DNA of 8,789 nt, from contig JAEWIG010000027.1 in NCBI GenBank assembly GCA_023387295.1, positions 1 through 8,789 of the forward strand, given 5' to 3'. Made by a program: the position numbers and the translations under genes. Within the stretch, counting starts at the first letter, position 1. The number at the start of each line of letters is the position of its first letter. The DNA comes from Bacillota bacterium. GTDB lineage: Bacteria > Bacillota > Bacilli > Bacillales > Cytobacillaceae. This document shows positions 1 through 5,753 of the stretch, piece by piece. The notes below the pieces were generated by a model that was given only the letters and a program-made list of their open reading frames with translations, made no database searches and had not been told where the DNA came from.

Positions 1-1
1 G

Positions 2-1009
2 TCTGATCTAGGTTTAATGGGCCTCCCGTTTCCTGAGGATTATGGTGGTGCTGGTGCCGATACCATTAGCTTTGCGATTGTAACGGAAGAATTAAGTAGA
101 GCTTGCGGCTCAACAGGAATTACTTATTCAGCCCATATTTCATTAGGGGGAGCACCTCTTTATTTGTTTGGAACTGAGGCACAGAAGCAAAAGTATTTAA
201 CTCCAATATGTACGGGAGAAACGTTAGGTGCTTTCGGCCTAACTGAACCAAATGCGGGTTCAGATGCGGGAGGTACTAGAACAACAGCTGTTGAAGAGAA
301 TGGTAAATATATTATTAATGGGAATAAGTGCTTTATTACGAATGCAAGCTATGCTAAGTATTTAGCATTGACGGCCATTACTGGGGAAATGAACGGTGAG
401 AAAGAAATCAGTGCAATCATTGTTCCTACCGACTCGAAAGGCTTTTCTGTTATCGATAATTATGAAAAGATGGGCTTGAATGCCTCTAATACGACCGAGC
501 TTGTATTAGAAGATGTGTGTGTACCGACTGAGCACTTGCTCGGTAAAAGAGGAGAAGGATTTAAGCAATTTTTGATTACATTGGATGGTGGGAGGATCGG
601 TATAGGAGCCATGGCTGTTGGAATTGCGCAGGCAGCCTATGACAAAGCTCTTCAATATGCAAAAGAAAGAAAGCAATTTGGTCATTCACTCTCACATTTC
701 CAAGCCATTCAATTTAAGCTTGCAGATATGGCGATGAAAATAGAACTTGCTAGAAATATGGTGTATAAAGCTGCATGGCTAAAGGATCAAGGCAGGCCTT
801 TTTCAAAAGAAGCGTCTATGTGTAAATTATATGCATCAGAAGTTTGTATGGAGATTACGGATCAGTCTGTACAAATTCACGGTGGCTATGGGTATATGAA
901 GGATTATCATGTCGAACGGTTTATGAGAGATGCAAAGCTAACTGAAATTGGTGAAGGAACTTCGGAAATTCAACGGATGGTCATTGCCAGACAAATAGGC
1001 TGTATTTAA
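2..1009 (+). CDS. Acyl-CoA dehydrogenase, 5'-truncated by the window edge
   Basis: FAD-dependent acyl-CoA dehydrogenase, which puts an alpha,beta double bond into an acyl-CoA and passes electrons to electron-transfer flavoprotein. The reading frame is open from base 2, so the ATG at 17 is probably internal. About 335 residues are visible against a usual length near 380, so roughly 45 N-terminal residues lie outside. Counting from the ATG at 17, the first family signature (GAFGLTEPNAGSDA) lies at residues 71-84. The second signature region (QIHGGYGYMKDYHVERFMRDA) is near 287-307. The sequence IGEGTSEIQ carries Glu313 at the position of the catalytic base of short/medium-chain enzymes. The arginine- and Gln-containing FAD-binding stretch YAKERKQFG is also present. 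Chain-length or branched-chain preference cannot be read from the sequence. A terminator follows, so it is transcriptionally separate from cccA. In B. subtilis, sigA rather than this gene sits near cccA. Confidence 0.95.
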   Translation, partial: SDLGLMGLPFPEDYGGAGADTISFAIVTEELSRACGSTGITYSAHISLGGAPLYLFGTEAQKQKYLTPICTGETLGAFGLTEPNAGSDAGGTRTTAVEENGKYIINGNKCFITNASYAKYLALTAITGEMNGEKEISAIIVPTDSKGFSVIDNYEKMGLNASNTTELVLEDVCVPTEHLLGKRGEGFKQFLITLDGGRIGIGAMAVGIAQAAYDKALQYAKERKQFGHSLSHFQAIQFKLADMAMKIELARNMVYKAAWLKDQGRPFSKEASMCKLYASEVCMEITDQSVQIHGGYGYMKDYHVERFMRDAKLTEIGEGTSEIQRMVIARQIGCI

Positions 1010-1073
1010 GAATATAAGTGTAGGGGCAAGACAATATATTAACTCAAAAAGTTATATTTACTTAACTTCTAAC

Positions 1074-1103
1074 AAAACTCCATCACCAATTGCTGGAGTT
1101 TTT
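1074..1103 (+). terminator. Rho-independent terminator of the acyl-CoA dehydrogenase gene
   Basis: A 9-bp perfect stem, AAAACTCCA (1074-1082) with TGGAGTTTT (1094-1102), encloses an 11-nt loop and runs into TTTTTGTCTATTTTA. It lies 65 bases after the stop codon. The U-tract is interrupted, so efficiency may be moderate. Between the stop and the hairpin (1010-1073) I see only AT-rich sequence. Confidence 0.75.
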
Positions 1104-1162
1104 GTCTATTTTATGAATTAGATGTGACAAACTTTGCAATAGGTCTTTTCCTTATTTGGTTT

Positions 1163-1194
1163 TTGAAGTAGAATAGAGATTGTTTGTATATACT
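1163..1194 (+). promoter_or_regulatory. Probable sigma-A promoter of cccA
   Basis: TTGAAG (1163-1168) is followed after 18 bases by TATATA (1187-1192). A TATACT overlaps it at 1189-1194 but would need a 20-base spacer. Transcription would start near 1199, giving a leader of about 38 bases before the ATG at 1237. The match is reasonable but not decisive, and no catabolite-repression site was recognised beside it. Confidence 0.5.
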
Positions 1195-1236
1195 TTCTAA
1201 AAATGAGTGTTGTTACATAAGGAGGGGAATTTTTAC

Positions 1237-1593
1237 ATGAAAAATGCTATTATGCCGTATGTTTTAATTTTTGTTTTTGGTATCGCATTGATGTTTGGTA
1301 TGAGTTTCATAGGTCTTGGTAACATGAAGGAAATGGCTGCCGAGAAAGAAGGCGGCGGAAATAAGACTGAAGAGACTGCAACAGCAAGTCCAGAGGATCT
1401 TTATAAGAAGAGCTGTATTGCTTGTCACGGAGATCAATACCAAGGTGCTGTTGGACCAGCACTTAAAGGAATGACTCTTTCTCAGGATGAAATTAAAGAT
1501 ATCCTTATTAATGGAACACCTAATGGAATGCCAGGAGGTTTAGTCCCTGGACAGGAAGATGCAATGGCTGAATGGTTAGTAAATCTTAAATAA
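1237..1593 (+). CDS. cccA: Membrane-anchored cytochrome c-550 (CccA)
   Basis: Small c-type cytochrome held on the outer face of the cytoplasmic membrane, carrying electrons from the bc complex towards cytochrome c oxidase. The start is the ATG at 1237, preceded by AAGGAGGGG (1219-1227). An upstream in-frame GTG at 1207 lacks such a site and would only add ten residues encoding the leader. The 118-residue protein has one N-terminal membrane segment (about residues 5-28), a short Gly/Glu/Lys/Thr-rich linker (35-50) and a C-terminal haem domain. The haem attachment motif is CIACH (Cys60, Cys63, His64). Met98 in NGMPG is the likely sixth iron ligand. Size and layout match B. subtilis CccA (about 120 residues). 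The gene has its own promoter and terminator, so it is monocistronic. Haem must be attached by a cytochrome c maturation system encoded elsewhere. Confidence 0.95.
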   Translation: MKNAIMPYVLIFVFGIALMFGMSFIGLGNMKEMAAEKEGGGNKTEETATASPEDLYKKSCIACHGDQYQGAVGPALKGMTLSQDEIKDILINGTPNGMPGGLVPGQEDAMAEWLVNLK

Positions 1594-1604
1594 TGTTATT
1601 AAAG

Positions 1605-1635
1605 AAGTCCTTTGCAAATGAAAGGACTTTTTTTT
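1605..1635 (+). terminator. Rho-independent terminator of cccA
   Basis: AAGTCCTTT (1605-1613) pairs perfectly with AAAGGACTT (1621-1629) around a 7-nt loop, followed by an unbroken run of T to 1635. It starts 12 bases after the cccA stop. A textbook intrinsic terminator. Confidence 0.92.
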
Positions 1636-1640
1636 ATGAA

Positions 1641-1670
1641 TTGAAAAGTTTAAACTGATAAGGATACTAT
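1641..1670 (+). promoter_or_regulatory. Probable sigma-A promoter of trmK-yqfO
   Basis: TTGAAA (1641-1646) is followed after 18 bases by TACTAT (1665-1670). An overlapping GATACT (1663-1668) would give a 16-base spacer. It sits directly after the cccA terminator and 45-75 bases before the trmK ATG, where a promoter is needed. The exact -10 is ambiguous. Confidence 0.5.
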
Positions 1671-1715
1671 TATAAATAGATCTATAGCAATAAAGGAAAA
1701 AGTGGTGAGAAGAAA

Positions 1716-2441
1716 ATGAATACTGATAAATTATCACAGCGTCTTGAAGCTGTTGTTCGCTATATTCCAAAAGGTAGCCGCTTAGCAGATATTGGCTCAG
1801 ATCATGCTTATTTGCCTTGTCATGCCGTGAAAACGGGCGTTACGCCGTTTGCTGTCGCTGGAGAGGTAGTAGAAGGTCCTTTTCAATCAGCCAAGCAGCA
1901 AGTTGAAATGGAAGGTCTTACTGAGCAAATCGTTGTTCGTAAGGGTAATGGTTTAGAGGTTATTGAGGCAGGGGAAGTCGATTGCATCACAATAGCCGGT
2001 ATGGGCGGAGCGTTAATCGCTAGTATATTGGAAGCTGGAAAGGAGAAGCTTGAATCTACTAAGCGATTAGTCTTACAACCGAATATTAGTGCAATCTCAA
2101 TTCGAACATGGCTATTACATAATGGATGGGAATTGATTGCTGAGGAAATTCTTGAAGAGGATGATAAGATTTATGAAATTTTAGTTGCGGAGCAAGGTGA
2201 GCCGCATAAACCTTATCATGATTTAGAAAAAGGGTTATTGCTCGGACCTTTTCTTATGAAAGAAAAATCAGTTGTTTTTCAGAAAAAATGGTCAGCTGAA
2301 TTAAAGAATTGGCAACGAATATTGGCCCAGCTAGAGAAAGCAGCTAAAACTGAAGAAAATGACAAAAAAAGAGCTGAGCTAAGCGATAAGTCAAGAATGG
2401 TGGAGGAGGTTTTGCAAATTGAAAAAAGTGAATGGTCATGA
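1716..2441 (+). CDS. trmK: tRNA (adenine-22-N1)-methyltransferase TrmK
   Basis: SAM-dependent enzyme that makes m1A at position 22 in the D-loop of some tRNAs, in the cytoplasm (B. subtilis TrmK, formerly YqfN). The 241-residue length fits the family. The SAM-binding motif I is DIGSDHAYLP (residues 25-34). AGMGG (94-98) and LQPN (120-123) are characteristic family motifs of the Rossmann-like N-terminal domain. The C-terminal part (about 180-240) is Lys/Glu-rich, heptad-like and probably forms the coiled coil seen in this family. The ATG at 1716 has a GGTGAG site (1704-1709). The coding end overlaps yqfO by 23 bp and contains the yqfO ribosome binding site, so the two are co-transcribed and probably translationally coupled. 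Nothing looks broken. Confidence 0.93.
   Translation: MNTDKLSQRLEAVVRYIPKGSRLADIGSDHAYLPCHAVKTGVTPFAVAGEVVEGPFQSAKQQVEMEGLTEQIVVRKGNGLEVIEAGEVDCITIAGMGGALIASILEAGKEKLESTKRLVLQPNISAISIRTWLLHNGWELIAEEILEEDDKIYEILVAEQGEPHKPYHDLEKGLLLGPFLMKEKSVVFQKKWSAELKNWQRILAQLEKAAKTEENDKKRAELSDKSRMVEEVLQIEKSEWS
2402..2410 (+). promoter_or_regulatory. Strong ribosome binding site that fixes the yqfO TTG start
   Basis: GGAGGAGGT inside the 3' end of trmK lies 8 bases before the TTG at 2419, ideal spacing. The next in-frame candidate, a GTG at 2428, would be 17 bases away. This supports the non-ATG start. Confidence 0.8.
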
Positions 2442-3534
2442 AATCATCCAGTTATTTGAACAATTCTCTCCGAAAAGCTATGCAATGGAAGATGATAAAA
2501 TTGGACTTCAAATAGGAAGGCTTAATAAGCCAGTTGAAAATGTAATGATTGCCCTTGATGTGTTGGAGGAGATCGTAGATGAAGCAATTATGAAAAATGT
2601 TCAGCTAATTATTGCGCATCATCCGCCGATTTTTCGTCCATTAAAAGCAATAGCAACAGATACGCCTTCCGGAAGAATGATTGAAAAGCTAATTAAGCAT
2701 GATATTGCAGTGTATGCAGCTCATACGAATTTAGATGTGGCTGTTGGTGGTGTCAATGATATGCTTGCAGAAGCTTTGCAGCTTACGAACACTGAAGTAC
2801 TCTATCCTACATTTGAAACAAAACTGAAAAAGCTCGTTGTGTATGTTCCAATTGAAAATGTTGATGATGTGAAAAAAGCGATTGGCGATGCAGGAGCAGG
2901 CGCGATTGGGAATTATAGTCATTGTACTTTCTCGTCCCCTGGAATAGGTCAATTTTTGCCAAATGACCTTGCTAATCCTCATATTGGAACGAGCGGAATA
3001 CTAGAGTCCGTTAAGGAAGAAAGAGTGGAAACTATTTTTCCTGCAAATTTAGAAAGACGAATTTTATCCGCAATGTTTAAAGCACATCCCTATGAGGAAG
3101 TCGCTTACGATATTTATCAGCTCGAGAATAAAGGAGAAGTACTTGGTCTTGGGAGAATCGGTAATATTGAGGAAATGACGTTAAAGGATTTTGCTACTCA
3201 TGTGAAACAAGCTTTAGATGTTACCGGAGTTCGTGTTGTCGGAGACATGAATTCGATAGTAAAAAAAGTAGCTGTTCTCGGTGGGGATGGTAATAAGTAT
3301 TTCTCTGCTGCGAAATTTAAAGGGGCTGATGTATATGTCACAGGAGATATGTACTATCACGTCGCTCATGATGCCATGATGATGGGATTGAATATTGTTG
3401 ATCCTGGTCATAATGTTGAAAAAGTAATGAAAAATGGTGTTGCAAAGCAGTTAACAAAAATGTGTGAGGAAAAGGGTTATCAAGTTTCATTTATTCCTTC
3501 TGAAATAAATACAGACCCTTTTCAATTTATGTAA
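2419..3534 (+). CDS. yqfO: Nif3-like dinuclear metal-centre protein YqfO
   Basis: Member of the Nif3/YqfO family, a conserved cytoplasmic metalloprotein. Databases often label it 'GTP cyclohydrolase I type 2', but its cellular role remains poorly defined. Translation starts at TTG 2419, giving MKKVNGHEII, the usual family N terminus. The two halves of the Nif3 fold carry the metal ligands: His67 and His68 in AHHPP, Asp106 in AHTNLD, and His331 and Glu334 in DPGHNVEK. Between them (about residues 130-235) lies the inserted domain typical of the longer Bacillus-type proteins, related to the PII/CutA fold, containing the HPYEEVAYD motif. The length of 371 residues is that of the long family form. 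It follows trmK with a 23-bp overlap, so both come from one mRNA. No terminator follows immediately; a hairpin lies at 3710-3754. Confidence 0.92.
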   Translation: MKKVNGHEIIQLFEQFSPKSYAMEDDKIGLQIGRLNKPVENVMIALDVLEEIVDEAIMKNVQLIIAHHPPIFRPLKAIATDTPSGRMIEKLIKHDIAVYAAHTNLDVAVGGVNDMLAEALQLTNTEVLYPTFETKLKKLVVYVPIENVDDVKKAIGDAGAGAIGNYSHCTFSSPGIGQFLPNDLANPHIGTSGILESVKEERVETIFPANLERRILSAMFKAHPYEEVAYDIYQLENKGEVLGLGRIGNIEEMTLKDFATHVKQALDVTGVRVVGDMNSIVKKVAVLGGDGNKYFSAAKFKGADVYVTGDMYYHVAHDAMMMGLNIVDPGHNVEKVMKNGVAKQLTKMCEEKGYQVSFIPSEINTDPFQFM

Positions 3535-3580
3535 CCGGTCTTTCTAAATCCTGGTTTTTTGGTAAACTCTCTATTTTGGA

Positions 3581-3598
3581 CACGATTTTTGGATCGTG
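3581..3598. repeat. Short inverted repeat at the head of the ATCGTGCA array
   Basis: CACGAT (3581-3586) is the exact reverse complement of ATCGTG (3593-3598), the core of the first array unit, with TTTTGG as a 6-nt loop. The 6-bp stem is too short to be a terminator and has no T-run after it. It may be a degenerate inverted unit of the array. Confidence 0.6.
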
Positions 3599-3680
3599 CA
3601 AATATTTAGCGAATCGTGCATATAATTTAAATATCGTGCAAAGGTCTGACAAATCGTGCATATACTTTTAAAGTTGTGCA
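3593..3680. repeat. Five-unit tandem array, 8-bp ATCGTGCA element every 20 bp
   Basis: ATCGTGCA occurs at 3593, 3613, 3633 and 3653, and a variant, GTTGTGCA, at 3673. The period is exactly 20 bp throughout. Each element is followed by a 12-bp AT-rich spacer that differs in sequence. Spacers alternate between starting with AA (after units 1, 3, 5) and TATA (after units 2, 4). The array lies between the convergent genes yqfO and ispH, upstream of the shared terminator hairpin, so it would be in the 3' untranslated region of the trmK-yqfO mRNA. I recognise no coding frame, transposon end or known RNA family here. The function is unknown. Confidence 0.9.
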
Positions 3681-3709
3681 AATTGCCAAAAAATCAAACC
3701 AATAAAGAG

Positions 3710-3754
3710 ATGGGGTGTTTAAATAGTCACTTTTTTGACTTTTAAACACCCCAT
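3710..3754. terminator. Long hairpin terminator shared by yqfO and ispH
   Basis: ATGGGGTGTTTAAA (3710-3723) pairs perfectly with TTTAAACACCCCAT (3741-3754). After one bulged T the stem continues as AGTCA (3725-3729) with TGACT (3736-3740) around a 6-nt loop. An outer pair AATCAAA (3692-3698) with TTTGATT (3754-3760) overlaps it by one base. On the plus strand the tail is T-rich (TTTGATTTTAGTT); on the minus strand the tail is weaker (CTCTTTATT). It ends 10 bases from the ispH stop, so it probably stops transcripts from both sides. Confidence 0.82.
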
Positions 3755-3764
3755 TTGATTTTAG

Positions 3765-4706
3765 TTATTTATTTTTTACCTTTGGAAGGATTTTATTTAA
3801 AGGTACCTTTTTTTCTTTGACCCAAGTGCTTTCATCATTCGGGTCAAATTGCTCTATAAACGAAATGACTTCCTTTGTAATTGGTGTTGGAGTTGAAGCG
3901 CCAGCGGTAACAGCAACGGTTGACGCATTTTTGATCCAATCAATCTCAAGTTCCGTTATATCAGCAATGCGATAAGCTTTTGTGTGAGCAATTTCTTCAG
4001 AAACCTGTGCTAAGCGGTTTGAATTATTACTCTTAGGGTCTCCAACAACAATTAGCACATCTGCTGTACCAGCTTGCTGGGCGACAGCCTCTTGTCGCAC
4101 TTGAGTAGCATTGCAAATCTCGTTATGAAATTCAGCATGAGGGTACTTTTCTGCGATTGTATCCATCACATGCTTAACATCCCACTGACTCATTGTTGTT
4201 TGATTTGTGACGACTATTTTATCACTCGAAACATGTAGGTTTTGAACATCTTTTACAGTTTCAACTAAATGAACAGCGTGTGGAGCGACTCCTACTGCCC
4301 CTTCTGGCTCAGGATGCCCTTTTTTTCCAATATAAATAATTTGGAAGCCAGCTTGTTCCTTCTCTCGAATTAAATCATGAGTTCGTGTAACATCAGGACA
4401 AGTCGCATCAATGGTTACAAGCCCTTTTTGTTTAGCTAATTCTCTTACCTCTGGAGAAATACCATGAGCGGTAAAAATGACTGTGCCTTTATCCACTTTC
4501 TCAAGGATTTCCTTTCGGTTACTCCCATCTAATGTAATAATTCCTTCCTCTTCGAATGCATCAGTCACATGTTTGTTATGCACGATCATTCCGAGAATGT
4601 ATATCGGACGTGGTAAAGTTTTATCTAAAGCCGCATTTCTGGCAATAACCATTGCATCGACAACCCCATAGCAATAACCTCGAGGTGATATTTTAATAAT
4701 CTCCAT
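3765..4706 (-). CDS. ispH: 4-hydroxy-3-methylbut-2-enyl diphosphate reductase IspH
   Basis: Catalyses the last step of the MEP pathway, reductive dehydroxylation of HMBPP to isopentenyl and dimethylallyl diphosphate, using a 4Fe-4S cluster in the cytoplasm. The 313-residue protein has the three cluster cysteines: Cys12 in GYCYGV, Cys103 in DATCPDV and Cys198 in EICNATQ. Substrate-site residues are also present: His43 in IVHNK, His81 in AHGISP, His131 and Glu133 in GHPEPEG, and the SNNSNRL loop (226-232). The start ATG is at 4706-4704, with AGGGGG (4722-4717) ten bases upstream. It is on the same strand as yqfQ, 175 bp downstream of it with no clear terminator between, so some mRNA may come by read-through. 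The ribosome binding site lies in one arm of an inverted repeat (4713-4845). I found no convincing dedicated promoter. Confidence 0.97.
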   Translation of the reverse strand: MEIIKISPRGYCYGVVDAMVIARNAALDKTLPRPIYILGMIVHNKHVTDAFEEEGIITLDGSNRKEILEKVDKGTVIFTAHGISPEVRELAKQKGLVTIDATCPDVTRTHDLIREKEQAGFQIIYIGKKGHPEPEGAVGVAPHAVHLVETVKDVQNLHVSSDKIVVTNQTTMSQWDVKHVMDTIAEKYPHAEFHNEICNATQVRQEAVAQQAGTADVLIVVGDPKSNNSNRLAQVSEEIAHTKAYRIADITELEIDWIKNASTVAVTAGASTPTPITKEVISFIEQFDPNDESTWVKEKKVPLNKILPKVKNK

Positions 4707-4712
4707 TTATGA

Positions 4713-4845
4713 AAAACCCCCTATTATATTAGGTATAATGAAGCAGTATTTGCCGTATTATATTTTTTCGAAATCATACATCATGTACAATATCATATTT
4801 CATTATATAAGACTTCTAAAGAGAATTATACTAAAAGGGGGTTTT
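4713..4845 (-). promoter_or_regulatory. Inverted repeat that could mask the ispH ribosome binding site
   Basis: AAAACCCCCT (4713-4722) is the exact reverse complement of AGGGGGTTTT (4836-4845). Inside these, GTATAAT (4733-4739) matches ATTATAC (4825-4831). About 85 bases separate the inner arms. In a minus-strand transcript entering from yqfQ, the distal arm reads AAAACCCCCU and can pair over 10 bp with AGGGGGUUUU, which contains the ispH Shine-Dalgarno. If instead ispH is transcribed from a TATAAT at 4830-4825 (no good -35), the masking arm would be absent. Target-site duplications are not visible, so a transposon remnant is less likely. The repeat is directly seen; the regulatory role is inferred. 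Confidence 0.45.
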
Positions 4846-4881
4846 AAGGGAAAGTTAACATAGCTTTCTTTCTTTTGCATC

Positions 4882-5547
4882 CTAAATATAAAGCTTCGGC
4901 TTAGACAATCCTTTTTGTCTTTCAACTTTCTCTTTGGAAGCTGGAGTTGTGTGATTGCTATTAGTGTCTTGCTTTTTTAAGGTTTCAGTAGTTTTCTGCC
5001 TTTTAGTTTGATTTTCAGTTTTTTGAATTTTTTCCTCACTGTTTGAGCTTTCAGAAGAATCCTTCATTCCTCTGTACATCTTCCACATTGCAGGAATGTT
5101 TTTTACCATCGGACCGTATTGGTTTATCATTGGCCCGAATTGAGAAGCAGTGTTTAGCATTTTTTGAGTATTTGTTAAAAAGCCATTTACGGATGCAGGA
5201 TTGGTTAATGCACTTAATAATCCTCCACTAGCTTCACCAGTTGGAGCAGCAAGACTTGCTGGATTAACAGCTCTTGAAACACCTGCTGCTGGATTCCCTC
5301 TGCTAAATAGTCTAGATAGAAGTCCACCTCCTCCGCCCCCTTGTCTCATCTGTGCTTGACCTGGTGCTCCCATCTGCGGAAAACGACCGTTTCTCATCAT
5401 GGGGTTCCCCCTTGCTTGCTGTGGCGGAAAGCCTCCATTTCCCAACACTGGGGGATACCCTGGCATTTGGTTCATAAATGGATTAGAAGTCATGCCTCTA
5501 GGAAATCCCATACCACCCTGGTAAGGTGGTCTTTGTCTTTGCAACAT
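4882..5547 (-). CDS. yqfQ: YqfQ/VrrA-like protein, Gly/Pro/Gln-rich, function unknown
   Basis: A 221-residue homologue of the YqfQ-like family, to which B. anthracis VrrA is related; its biochemical function is not established. Three regions can be seen. Residues 1-75 are low complexity, rich in Gly, Pro, Gln, Met and Arg, ending in a run of six Gly (70-75). Residues about 108-162 form the conserved amphipathic core, including QYGPMVKNIPAMWKMYRGMK. Residues about 163-221 are charged and Ser/Thr/Lys-rich, ending in the family tail KPKLYI. No signal peptide or membrane segment is evident. The ATG at 5547-5545 has an excellent AAGGAGG (5561-5555), 7 bases away. Upstream there is a sigma-K-like promoter motif, hinting at mother-cell expression. 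The composition suits a structural or coat-associated protein, but that is inference. It is the first gene of a probable yqfQ-ispH unit. Confidence 0.85.
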   Translation of the reverse strand: MLQRQRPPYQGGMGFPRGMTSNPFMNQMPGYPPVLGNGGFPPQQARGNPMMRNGRFPQMGAPGQAQMRQGGGGGGLLSRLFSRGNPAAGVSRAVNPASLAAPTGEASGGLLSALTNPASVNGFLTNTQKMLNTASQFGPMINQYGPMVKNIPAMWKMYRGMKDSSESSNSEEKIQKTENQTKRQKTTETLKKQDTNSNHTTPASKEKVERQKGLSKPKLYI

Positions 5548-5563
5548 TCAAATTCCTCCTTTC

Positions 5564-5578
5564 AATACAATTTGTATT
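5564..5578. repeat. 7-1-7 perfect inverted repeat in the yqfQ leader
   Basis: AATACAA (5564-5570), one central T, and TTGTATT (5572-5578) form a perfect palindrome starting just upstream of the yqfQ ribosome binding site. The 7-1-7 geometry resembles Fur-family operators, but the bases do not match Fur, PerR or Zur consensus sequences. An AT-rich repeat of this size can arise by chance in a window this long. Confidence 0.4.
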
Positions 5579-5580
5579 AT

Positions 5581-5607
5581 TAAAATATGCTTCAATAGTA
5601 AATTGGT
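5581..5607 (-). promoter_or_regulatory. Possible sigma-K promoter of yqfQ
   Basis: Read on the minus strand, CATATTTTA (5589-5581) fits the mother-cell sigma-K -10 pattern CATAnnnTA. An AC (5607-5606, context AACC) lies 16 bases upstream, as the -35 pattern requires. Transcription would start about 25-30 bases before the yqfQ ATG. I found no good sigma-A promoter in the same interval. The motif is short and could be fortuitous. Confidence 0.35.
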
Positions 5608-5632
5608 TTAAAGATTAGGCTCTTAACTTAAA

Positions 5633-5658
5633 TTGACACAAACTATTATTGTTATAAA
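5633..5658 (+). promoter_or_regulatory. Candidate upstream promoter of cshB, short spacer
   Basis: A consensus TTGACA (5633-5638) is followed by TATAAA (5653-5658), but the spacer is only 14 bases, shorter than sigma-A normally uses. A TAAATA at 5655 gives 16 bases but matches poorly. It may be a weak or regulated start for cshB-nfo. Confidence 0.35.
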
Positions 5659-5687
5659 TAGTGATGCAAGTACCTCAATGGAAAAAC

Positions 5688-5716
5688 TGGTTATTTCGGA
5701 TAAACTTTATTATAAT
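5688..5716 (+). promoter_or_regulatory. Candidate main sigma-A promoter of cshB-nfo
   Basis: A perfect TATAAT (5711-5716) lies 17 bases after TGGTTA (5688-5693), a weak -35. Transcription would begin near 5723, leaving about 30 bases before the ATG at 5754, including GAGGAG at 5740-5745. Confidence 0.5.
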
Positions 5717-5753
5717 AACAGGATGACCATTCGAAATATGAGGAGTTTTAAAA

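Noticed and set aside
1207..1236. GTG at 1207 as the cccA start
   Set aside because: The extra ten codons run through the ribosome binding site AAGGAGGGG that serves the ATG at 1237.
3593..3660. Reading the ATCGTGCA boxes as Zur sites because they share AATCGT
   Set aside because: The bases after CGT are GCA instead of AAT and no inverted half follows; the resemblance is limited to the first few bases.
3593..3680. Reading the ATCGTGCA array as a CRISPR array
   Set aside because: The repeats are 8 bp and the spacers 12 bp and AT-rich, far shorter than CRISPR repeats and spacers of roughly 25-40 bp, and no cas gene is nearby.
4579..4586. An extra ATCGTGCA copy (minus strand) inside ispH
   Set aside because: It is the codons ATC GTG CA(T) for Ile-Val-His43, a conserved active-site segment, so protein constraint explains it. 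One isolated 8-mer in this window is not surprising.
4723..4762. Several TATAAT sequences on both strands upstream of ispH as promoters
   Set aside because: None has an acceptable -35 at 16-18 bases, and one lies directly against the ribosome binding site; the region is simply AT-rich.
4713..4845. The ispH upstream inverted repeat as a miniature transposon
   Set aside because: The arms are short and interrupted, with no flanking direct duplication visible; a genome-wide copy search would be needed to revive this idea.
4850..4868. A terminator between yqfQ and ispH
   Set aside because: Only a 5-bp GAAAG/CTTTC stem is present and no T-run follows on the minus strand, so read-through is likely.
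5341..5583. An 80-codon open frame on the plus strand opposite yqfQ
   Set aside because: It lies antisense to a well-supported gene with a strong ribosome binding site, its protein has no recognisable features, and it has no good ribosome binding site of its own.
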